A stretch of DNA of 8,404 nt from Ruminococcaceae bacterium UBA1447. GTDB lineage: Bacteria > Bacillota > Clostridia > Oscillospirales > Acutalibacteraceae. Shown here piece after piece: positions 1 to 5,491 of the stretch. The position numbers were made by a program, and so were the translations under genes. The notes under the pieces are model-generated. The model did not search any database and was not told where the DNA came from. It was given only the letters and a program-made list of their open reading frames with translations. The stretch spans positions 2,020 to 10,423 of the forward strand of contig DCTF01000020.1 of the NCBI GenBank assembly GCA_002329225.1. Direction: 5' to 3'. Within the stretch, counting starts at the first letter, position 1, and every line of letters begins with the position of its first letter.

Positions 1-1346
1 CAAACAGAGGTTGCCCATACAAATGTGCTTTTTGTGATTGGGGGAACATTAAGGCAACGGTCAGGCTATTTCCCCTGGAGCGTGTACGGCAGGAAATTGA
101 GTGGATAGCAAAAAATAAAATTGAATACTGTTATTGTGCCGACGGGAACTTCGGACTTTTTGAGCGGGATATCCAGATTGTGGATATGATAATCGATGCC
201 AATAAAAAATACGGATACCCCCAAAAATTTCAGGCCACATACACAAAGAACAACAGCGCTACGGTCTTTTTGATTAACAAAAAACTCAATGAAGCCGGCA
301 TGAGCAAAGGAGCAACTCTGTCTTTTCAGACCATGTCCAAGGTTGCCCTTAAAAACATCGGCAGAGAAAATATGCCTTTGGAAGAGTTTACAAAACTCAT
401 GGCAATGTATAACGAGGCGGATATCCCCGCTTATTCGGAACTGATTCTCGGCCTCCCCGGGGAAAACTATGACAGCTTCCGCAACGGGTTGGAAGAACTG
501 TTGGAATCCGGGCAGCACATGTCCATAAATATTTTTAACTGCGAAGTTCTTGTCAACGCACCCATGGGGGATGAAAACTACCTGCGTGAACACGGAATAA
601 AGACCATGCGCACTACTATTCACCAATACCACTGCAAACCCATAGACAACGATTTAGGCGAGTATACAAATATAGTCGTTGCCACAAATTCCATGAGTAC
701 GGCCATGTGGAAAGACTCAAATATGCTCGGCGTTTGCGTACGAAGTTTTCACAATCTCGGATTGCTTCAATGCTTTGCCATTTATCTTTATCACGAGCGG
801 GGTGTTCGCTACACCGACTTTTATGAGGCTTTGCTTGTTTGGGCTGAAAAACACAAGAGCACCGTTGTGGGCAGAGCTTTTGCATGGCTGGAGAAAAAAT
901 ATGACGATATTTTAGAAGGCAACGGCACTCTGACCTACTACAATGAGGAATTCGGTGATTTGACTTGGCCATTAGAGGAAGGCCTGTTTCTGCAAATAAT
1001 ATACGAGTGCGAAAAATTCTATGAAGAAATTGTCGAGTTCCTAACAGGTTACGGTTTCAGTAAAGATTTGTTTGAAAACCTTTTACGATATCAGACCAAT
1101 GTAATCAAAAAACCCGGCGGCAAAGACACCACCCTTGTATTCGACTACGACTTCGCCTCTTACTTTGCCAAAATCTATGAAAACCTTTATTCGCCTCTTA
1201 TAAAAGAAAAAACAGAAATTCTGTTCAAGAGTCCGAATCTCCCCGACAATTGGGTAGATTTTTCAAGAGAGATTGTTTGGTTCGGCAGAAAGGGCGGAAA
1301 AATAATCAACAATACGGAAAGGGTTCTTCTGCCACATGAACAATAG
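1..1346 (+). CDS. Radical SAM protein, 5'-truncated (probable B12-binding type)
   Basis: The open frame begins at base 3 with no start codon, so the N-terminus lies outside the window; 447 residues are visible, ending in TAG. Visible residues 4-11 are CPYKCAFC, the CxxxCxxC motif whose cysteines bind the [4Fe-4S] cluster that cleaves S-adenosylmethionine. It is followed by DWGN, by ADGNFG (about 46-51) and later by ELILGLPGE, the usual late-barrel glycine-rich motif. This 'RGCPYxCxFCDWG ... ADxNFG' pattern is known from radical SAM proteins that usually carry an N-terminal cobalamin-binding domain; that domain would lie upstream and is not seen here. About 250 C-terminal residues after the barrel are not recognised. 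The substrate is unknown; the glycan context suggests a sugar or lipid modification (inference). A membrane-protein gene follows after 27 bases. Sure of the superfamily, unsure of the reaction. Confidence 0.9.
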   Translation, partial: NRGCPYKCAFCDWGNIKATVRLFPLERVRQEIEWIAKNKIEYCYCADGNFGLFERDIQIVDMIIDANKKYGYPQKFQATYTKNNSATVFLINKKLNEAGMSKGATLSFQTMSKVALKNIGRENMPLEEFTKLMAMYNEADIPAYSELILGLPGENYDSFRNGLEELLESGQHMSINIFNCEVLVNAPMGDENYLREHGIKTMRTTIHQYHCKPIDNDLGEYTNIVVATNSMSTAMWKDSNMLGVCVRSFHNLGLLQCFAIYLYHERGVRYTDFYEALLVWAEKHKSTVVGRAFAWLEKKYDDILEGNGTLTYYNEEFGDLTWPLEEGLFLQIIYECEKFYEEIVEFLTGYGFSKDLFENLLRYQTNVIKKPGGKDTTLVFDYDFASYFAKIYENLYSPLIKEKTEILFKSPNLPDNWVDFSREIVWFGRKGGKIINNTERVLLPHEQ

Positions 1347-1373
1347 CAAAAAACAACATAAGGCGGTGCCCTC

Positions 1374-2471
1374 TTGTTAAAGAGTCAACAGACTAACTTT
1401 AAAAAAAAGCTCAAACAATACGAGTATGAGCTCGTATTGTTTTTATACCTGATTCTCAGATTTTTAGCAAAAAGAAATTTTGAACCTGCCGACTTTTTTA
1501 CTGCTTATCCGCTATGGGGAACCAACGCTGTGCTTAACATGGTTTTGGGCTTAGTTGTTTTAATAGCGGTCTGCCTGTCACTCGCCTTTTTCTTAGGCAA
1601 GGTGATTCGGACAAACGGCGAAGAAAATGAGAAGCCGGTGTTGATACTTGTTGCTCTTTTTTTGGCCTGCCCTTCAGCACTTCTCTTTTTATTCAAAACA
1701 TCAGGATCGTCAGGGACACAACTGCTTTATCCTTTTGCCTTTTTTTTGCTTGCTGTTTTTTTGTCAGAAAAGAGATATGTCAAATGGCTTATTCCTGTAA
1801 TTTGTGCGCTCCTATTTGTCCCCGCTAAATACTTATCGACCGGTTTTTTAACTATCTTCTCCAAAGGTTCCGGCATGTACATACCGCTGTTGTTGGTTTG
1901 GCTGTTTCTAAACTGTGTAAACAGCAATAAGCAACCTGCAAATAAAAAAGGTATGATAAATAAAAATAAAACCGACAAGTTGGAAAAAGAAGATTTCTAT
2001 CTGTTCGGCTTAAGTTTTATTATAATTGTGGGCGCCTATACTTTTCTTTATTCCCGCAAACTCAGCGGTGGACTCAGCGGATTTTCTCAGGAGATTGACT
2101 CAAAATTGTTAGTGTGCTTGCTTGTTTCTCTGCCCGCATTAATCACAGTTTTATCTGTACTTATTCCTGCAGCAAAAACGGAATTTCCCCGTACAATACT
2201 ACCCCTGCCGATATTAATGCTTCCGTTTTTTAACGGACGCTATTACACGGAGTGGATTCCTTTTACTGTAATTTTATTTTTCCTGTTGGCTTTCTACCTC
2301 ATTTTACACAAAAATTCAAAGATACTGTCGGCAGTCAACGCAACTTATGAGTTCTTTTTAAGGCATAAATTATTACTTGTGTTTGCCCTTATAAGCACTT
2401 CAATGTTGTCAAATGTCAACTCAATAACAACGAATCCTATCGGCTCTTTCTTCTTTAGTATTCCATATTAA
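1374..2471 (+). CDS. Multi-pass membrane protein, divergent paralogue of the convergent gene at 2489-3754
   Basis: A 365-residue, strongly hydrophobic protein with about 8-10 predicted membrane segments and a lysine/asparagine-rich cytosolic-type loop at about 183-207. The start is TTG, 7 bases after AAGGCGG (1360-1366). It aligns by eye with the neighbour encoded on the opposite strand: YEYELVLFL with YYELFIF at the N-terminus, LFLACP with LFLVCP, KWLIPVICALL with RWLIPALCLIA, MYIPLLLV with MYMPAVLV, and the stretch ending AFYLI with VFYLL. The N-terminal match supports the TTG start. The neighbour's conserved-looking polar residues (an arginine-containing loop after the first membrane segment, GDNFG, HQG, DWDRW) are replaced or missing here. 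The parent family resembles polysaccharide-polymerase or GT-C-like membrane proteins, but I cannot name it. It may be a non-catalytic partner or a decaying copy. A terminator-like hairpin lies inside its first codons. Confidence 0.8.
   Translation: MLKSQQTNFKKKLKQYEYELVLFLYLILRFLAKRNFEPADFFTAYPLWGTNAVLNMVLGLVVLIAVCLSLAFFLGKVIRTNGEENEKPVLILVALFLACPSALLFLFKTSGSSGTQLLYPFAFFLLAVFLSEKRYVKWLIPVICALLFVPAKYLSTGFLTIFSKGSGMYIPLLLVWLFLNCVNSNKQPANKKGMINKNKTDKLEKEDFYLFGLSFIIIVGAYTFLYSRKLSGGLSGFSQEIDSKLLVCLLVSLPALITVLSVLIPAAKTEFPRTILPLPILMLPFFNGRYYTEWIPFTVILFFLLAFYLILHKNSKILSAVNATYEFFLRHKLLLVFALISTSMLSNVNSITTNPIGSFFFSIPY
1413..1446 (+). terminator. Terminator-like hairpin inside the 5' coding region of the 1374 gene
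   Basis: A perfect 12-base inverted repeat: AAACAATACGAG (1413-1424) and CTCGTATTGTTT (1431-1442), with a 6-base loop TATGAG. The T-run TTTTT (1440-1444) overlaps the end of the second arm and is followed by AT. As a 9-bp stem (1416-1424 with 1431-1439) followed by TTTTTAT it has the form of an intrinsic terminator. It covers codons 14-23 of the membrane-protein gene and lies about 70 bases after the stop of the upstream radical SAM gene, so it could end that transcript or attenuate the membrane-protein gene. Activity is inferred from form only. Confidence 0.55.
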
Positions 2472-2478
2472 GGTAAAG

Positions 2479-2497
2479 GAACAGTAAATTATTGTTC
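2479..2497. terminator. Weak AT-rich hairpin between convergent genes
   Basis: GAACA (2479-2483) and TGTTC (2493-2497) pair, and the stem can be extended inward by a G-T wobble and two A-T pairs around a 3-base loop. It spans the 17-base gap between the two convergent membrane-protein genes. There is no T-run of note on either side, so it is at best a weak bidirectional terminator. The short gap leaves room for nothing else. Confidence 0.25.
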
Positions 2498-3754
2498 TTC
2501 AAAAGTTGCTTTGGCCATTTCCATGCCGCAGTTGTAATTCTCTACAATTTCTTCACTTATATAATAGCTATAACTTCGGACTTGCGAAAACATTGAGAAA
2601 GACATATACAAAATTATTGCAAGGAGTACAACTTTGTAGGTGCAAAGGTACTCCTTTATTTTTTTTGCCGAGTTGACAACGCAGTCAAAGCCTGAGTCCA
2701 AAAGATAAAAAACAAGCATAAACTGAGAAATAAACACCGCCGACAGCCATCTGTCCCAATCCATCCCCAACACAAACATAGGTAAAGTTGCCAGAGGGCA
2801 CAACAAGCAAAGCAAGGGAGTCATTTTCTCCTTAAAACTCTTCGCATTTTTATAAGCCACAAGCCATAGTGACAGTAAAACTAAAATAACGGGAAAAATG
2901 GCGCTAATAACAACCGCACTGTATTTAAACGCGAAGCCTTTAACTATGGTAATTCCATCGGCTGCCCAGTAGTTAACATTTATAAAGTACTCAACAAAAA
3001 TCATATCCGAAAGCAGATTTAAATCGGTTCGTTGTTCAAGAAAGTCAACAACCGCCTGTGAACTACCAAACCCAAGCTCAGGAGTGAAAAATTGAAAGTA
3101 TAAACTCGCTGAGCCAACCGCAAAAGTTGTTAAAAGAAAAAGAATTATATCCGATTTTTTGAACCTGTTGTTTACTGTTTCATATACTAAAATGACAAGG
3201 ACGGCAGGCATATACATCATTACATATCCCTGATGGATGGCAACTGCAATAAGACATAGTGCCGGGATAAGCCATCTTAACTTTTTGTACCTGACTATAT
3301 GCATTATTACAAAATTTATGATTACAAGATAGATATCAAACACGCCGAAATTGTCACCGTAGAACATATAAGAAAATGAAAACGGGCATACAAGAAAAAG
3401 AATTAAAAAAATAAACAGCGATTTCCGTCTGTCCTCAGAACTCCGTCTCATAATTTTGCCGAATGTGATGGCCGCTAAAGCATTCATACAAACTATTGTT
3501 GCAATAATTGTGTAATAAAGAGTTTTCGCACTGATATATTCAGTAAACAAACGAAACACCGTTCCGATTACAACCCTTGCGTTTAAACCGAAGTCTTGGT
3601 AAGACATAAAGTAAGGCGTTGTAAGCCACGGATTAAGGTGCTGAATTTCGGGACAAAACATCGCAAATTCAAACATCAGCACCGAAAATATAAACAATTC
3701 ATAATATTTGTTTCCGTCAGTTTTTAAACGGGGAACTTCGTTTGCTTTTTTCAC
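2489..3754 (-). CDS. Multi-pass membrane protein, putative polysaccharide polymerase / GT-C-like transferase
   Basis: About 421 residues with roughly 10 membrane segments and a short cytosolic tail. A longer in-frame opening from TTG at 3799 exists, but AAGGAG at 3770-3765 lies inside it and points to GTG at 3754 (10-base spacing), or TTG at 3757 (7 bases); the mature start should be one of these. From GTG, notable polar positions are an arginine-containing loop SYQDFGLNARVVIGT (51-65), YGDNFG (132-137), HQGYV (174-178) and DWDRW (332-336). Such isolated charged residues in extracytoplasmic loops are typical of EpsG/Wzy-like polymerases and GT-C enzymes; the exact family is not recognised. 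It has its own promoter and a structured leader of about 130 bases, and converges on its diverged paralogue. The role in transferring or polymerising lipid-linked sugars is an inference from topology and neighbours. Confidence 0.85.
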   Translation of the reverse strand: MKKANEVPRLKTDGNKYYELFIFSVLMFEFAMFCPEIQHLNPWLTTPYFMSYQDFGLNARVVIGTVFRLFTEYISAKTLYYTIIATIVCMNALAAITFGKIMRRSSEDRRKSLFIFLILFLVCPFSFSYMFYGDNFGVFDIYLVIINFVIMHIVRYKKLRWLIPALCLIAVAIHQGYVMMYMPAVLVILVYETVNNRFKKSDIILFLLTTFAVGSASLYFQFFTPELGFGSSQAVVDFLEQRTDLNLLSDMIFVEYFINVNYWAADGITIVKGFAFKYSAVVISAIFPVILVLLSLWLVAYKNAKSFKEKMTPLLCLLCPLATLPMFVLGMDWDRWLSAVFISQFMLVFYLLDSGFDCVVNSAKKIKEYLCTYKVVLLAIILYMSFSMFSQVRSYSYYISEEIVENYNCGMEMAKATFEEQ

Positions 3755-3764
3755 CAAAAAACCG

Positions 3765-3770
3765 CTCCTT
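3765..3770 (-). promoter_or_regulatory. Shine-Dalgarno site that fixes the start of the minus-strand membrane gene
   Basis: Read on the minus strand the site is AAGGAG, followed by CGGTTTT and then TTG GTG AAA AAA. It lies 7 bases before TTG (3757) and 10 before GTG (3754). No comparable site precedes the more distal TTG at 3799, so the extra 14-15 N-terminal codons of the longest frame are probably leader RNA. Confidence 0.7.
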
Positions 3771-3820
3771 AAAAAGCTGTTCTTATTCCAACAATTCAAA
3801 ACAACAATACTCCGGCGAGA

Positions 3821-3870
3821 GCTTGATATTTTTGCTCACGTAAGATTACGGTTTGCAGCAAGGTTCAAGC
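3821..3870 (-). promoter_or_regulatory. Nested inverted repeat in the minus-strand 5' leader (possible structured RNA)
   Basis: Three nested pairs of arms, read on the plus strand: GCTTGA (3821-3826) with TCAAGC (3865-3870); TTGCT (3832-3836) with AGCAA (3857-3861); CGTAA (3839-3843) with TTACG (3846-3850), or CGTA/TACG around a 4-base loop. The element begins about 18 bases after the predicted transcription start of the minus-strand membrane gene and ends some 50 bases before its Shine-Dalgarno site. It could be an RNA leader element or a protein-binding site. I do not recognise it as a known riboswitch class, and no terminator follows it. Confidence 0.45.
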
Positions 3871-3894
3871 AATGCACATTCTATTCTCTACCGT

Positions 3895-3923
3895 ATATTA
3901 TATCGCAATCATTTGTTTGTCAA
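3895..3923 (-). promoter_or_regulatory. Sigma-70/sigma-A-type promoter for the minus-strand membrane gene
   Basis: On the minus strand, the -35 box TTGACA (3923-3918) is a full consensus match. The -10 box is either TAATAT (3900-3895) with a 17-base spacer or TATAAT (3902-3897) with a 15-base spacer. Transcription would start near 3888, giving a leader of about 130 bases before the GTG at 3754. Its -35 box faces that of the divergent plus-strand promoter, 28 bases away. Confidence 0.65.
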
Positions 3924-3951
3924 TCGTATTGCTTTTCGGTGACGGCAAGGT

Positions 3952-3981
3952 TTGACAATAATTGTAAGGCGGTGATATAAT
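3952..3981 (+). promoter_or_regulatory. Strong consensus promoter with extended -10 for the kinase/glycosyltransferase operon
   Basis: TTGACA (3952-3957) and TATAAT (3976-3981) are both perfect hexamers with an 18-base spacer. TG at 3973-3974, one base before the -10 box, makes it an extended -10 promoter. Transcription would start near 3988, about 60 bases before the AAGGAGG ribosome binding site of the GHMP kinase. Two perfect hexamers plus an extended -10 are unlikely by chance and mark the kinase as the first gene of an expressed unit. Confidence 0.8.
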
Positions 3982-3995
3982 CCGTGCAACGGTGT

Positions 3996-4032
3996 CGGAA
4001 AATGGTTTTGTTTCTTTTTATATCATTTTTCG
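3996..4032 (+). promoter_or_regulatory. Leader hairpin upstream of the GHMP kinase
   Basis: CGGAAAATG (3996-4004) can pair with CATTTTTCG (4024-4032), a 9-bp stem with one G-T wobble and a 19-base T-rich loop. It forms early in the predicted transcript and buries the ATG at 4002. That ATG has no clear ribosome binding site and opens a 36-codon frame that stops at 4112, in a different frame from the kinase. Function unknown. Confidence 0.35.
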
Positions 4033-4048
4033 GCCGGATAAGATTTGA

Positions 4049-4055
4049 AAGGAGG
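4049..4055 (+). promoter_or_regulatory. Strong Shine-Dalgarno site lacking a canonical in-frame start
   Basis: AAGGAGG is a perfect match to the anti-Shine-Dalgarno sequence and is followed by GGG CGC ACATC ATT. In the kinase frame the codons at usable distance are ATC (4064, 8-base spacing) and ATT (4067, 11-base spacing). TTG at 4068 is in another frame and stops after 14 codons. The next in-frame canonical start is TTG at 4172, more than 110 bases away with no good site of its own. Confidence 0.75.
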
Positions 4056-4066
4056 GGGCGCACATC

Positions 4067-5443
4067 ATTGTTTCACCCAATCAAACCGTACAAAATATTA
4101 TCAAGGCGGTAAAAGACGGAACACCGGCAAATGAACTTTTACCCGTCCTTGCTTCATCGATAGATGACGGTTTGTTTGTGAGAGTCCTTGATGATGAAAC
4201 AAAGAATCTTTCCTGCCGTGAAAGGATGCGTATTTTTTCTTATGCCTCCCTCTTCCTGGAAGGCAAACGCCAAAAAAGCGTTTTGCAGACCTCCTTCGAC
4301 TGTGTGCGGGAAATGATTGTTGAGGCAGGCCGTAACGAAATCTCCATTTCTCAGGACAGCCTTGCGGTTTCCGGGGATGTCAGTTGCAGCTATCCTCTGC
4401 GTCTTAATTGGTGCGGTACTTGGACCGATACTCCTCCCTATTGCCTTGAAAACGGAGGGGCAGTTATTAATGCCGCCGTTAAGATCAACGGTATACTTCC
4501 GGTAAATGTCTCTGTTGAAAAAATTAGTGAAAAAAAAGTAATTTTAGAGTTTTTTGATTCCGGTTACCGTGCGGAATATTATGATGCTGCCGATCTGGTC
4601 GACTTCACAGACTCCATGGATCCCTTTATTTTGCTCAAAGTCGCGCTTGTTGCGTGTGGAATAATTTATATGAAAGGTGAATCATATTCCACCGACCTGT
4701 TTGAAAATTTCAGCACCGGTCTTTATCTGAAAGCCGGTGTAAAGGGAATACCAAAAGGCTCCGGCCTGGGCACAAGCAGCATGTTGCTTGCGGCCTGCAT
4801 TGCGGCCATCAGTAAGTTCTTCGGGGCTGAAATTGAAAATGAAGATTTATACCGGCGTGTTTTATTGGCGGAACAGTTGATGGATGCGGGCGGCGGCTGG
4901 CAGGATCAAGCCGGAGGCTTAACACCGGGCATTAAAATCGCTTCTTCATCACCCGGCAACCGCCAAAGCGTCCGTGTTGTTCCTCTTGCCGTGCCGCAGA
5001 GTTTTTTTACAGAGCTATGTGAAAGACTTTGCCTTGTTTACAGCGGCCAACGCCGGCTCGGAAGAAACGTGTTGCGGAAAATTATGTCCGGTTATATCCA
5101 AAATAATCCGCTGTTTAAGCAAAGTCTGGAAGAAATCGGCTCCCTTGCCCCTAAAATGAAAAACAGCATCGAAAATAATGACTTTGATTCTTTTATATGC
5201 AACCTGAACAGACAAACAGAGCTTACACGAAAGCTTGACTCCGGATATATAAACGACCGCTTGGATGAAATCCTGCTTGCCTGTGAAGAACTGACCGAGG
5301 GAAGAATGATATGCGGTGCAGGCGGAGGAGGATTTATTCAGATCATACTGAAAAAGGGTTATACAAAAGAGGATTTAAGCCGGCTTTTGCTTTCTACCTT
5401 CCCCGGACAGGGAGTAGATATTTGGAGTTATAATTTTTGCTGA
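4067..5443 (+). CDS. GHMP-family sugar kinase of the fucokinase (Fkp C-terminal) type, free-standing
   Basis: From ATT at 4067 the protein is 458 residues; a start at TTG 4172 would give 423. Residues 1-100 are a helical, soluble region. The GHMP fold follows: PLRLNWCGTWTDTPPY (110-125), the ATP-binding KGSGLGTSS (230-238), GGGWQDQAGG (275-284) and the C-terminal GAGGGGF (417-423). DTPP plus GGGWQDQ is the signature of the kinase half of bifunctional L-fucokinase/GDP-fucose pyrophosphorylase, which phosphorylates C1 of L-fucose with ATP; a related sugar is possible here. All motifs are intact, but the pyrophosphorylase half (over 500 residues in Fkp) is absent, so activation to the nucleotide sugar must happen elsewhere. 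It is first in a unit driven by the promoter at 3952-3981 and is followed after 48 bases by the membrane glycosyltransferase gene. The start codon is uncertain: a non-canonical ATT or ATC, or a frameshift or sequence error near 4054-4058. Confidence 0.88.
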   Translation: MVSPNQTVQNIIKAVKDGTPANELLPVLASSIDDGLFVRVLDDETKNLSCRERMRIFSYASLFLEGKRQKSVLQTSFDCVREMIVEAGRNEISISQDSLAVSGDVSCSYPLRLNWCGTWTDTPPYCLENGGAVINAAVKINGILPVNVSVEKISEKKVILEFFDSGYRAEYYDAADLVDFTDSMDPFILLKVALVACGIIYMKGESYSTDLFENFSTGLYLKAGVKGIPKGSGLGTSSMLLAACIAAISKFFGAEIENEDLYRRVLLAEQLMDAGGGWQDQAGGLTPGIKIASSSPGNRQSVRVVPLAVPQSFFTELCERLCLVYSGQRRLGRNVLRKIMSGYIQNNPLFKQSLEEIGSLAPKMKNSIENNDFDSFICNLNRQTELTRKLDSGYINDRLDEILLACEELTEGRMICGAGGGGFIQIILKKGYTKEDLSRLLLSTFPGQGVDIWSYNFC

Positions 5444-5491
5444 CTGTTCCGCCATGATATCAAGTTTACCTTAATACGTTAGGAGAACAAC

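Larger units (their letters stand above)
3771..4048. other. Divergent intergenic control region
   Basis: This stretch separates the minus-strand membrane gene from the plus-strand kinase. It holds two divergent promoters whose -35 boxes form an inverted repeat (TTGTCAA at 3917-3923, TTGACAA at 3952-3958), the nested inverted repeat at 3821-3870 and the leader hairpin at 3996-4032. I see no gene in it: the open frame across 3708-3980 on the plus strand overlaps the 5' end of the minus-strand gene and has no family features. Confidence 0.7.

Noticed and set aside
66..972. Long minus-strand open frames opposite the first radical SAM gene
   Set aside because: They are antisense to a gene with clear radical SAM motifs and encode compositionally odd cysteine/histidine/phenylalanine-rich sequences without motifs.
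3821..3870. Possible c-di-GMP (GEMM-I) riboswitch, because the minus strand contains GCAAACC followed by a hairpin
   Set aside because: The matching second conserved strand (GACGCAAAGCC-like) and the receptor hairpin are absent, so only the 7-base string agrees.
3708..3980. A 90-codon plus-strand open frame across the divergent intergenic region
   Set aside because: It overlaps the 5' end of the minus-strand membrane gene, both promoters and the inverted repeat, has no recognisable family feature, and looks like an antisense/intergenic chance frame.
4172..4174. TTG at 4172 as the kinase start
   Set aside because: It has no good ribosome binding site, discards 35 codons that look coding, and leaves the strong AAGGAGG at 4049-4055 unused. 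Kept only as a fallback.
4724..5352. Reading the GHMP kinase as HddA-type heptose-7-phosphate kinase or galactokinase
   Set aside because: GTWTDTPPY and GGGWQDQAGG fit the Fkp kinase domain better than the HddA GGGTD/QDQ pattern or the galactokinase signature, although the substrate itself remains unproven.
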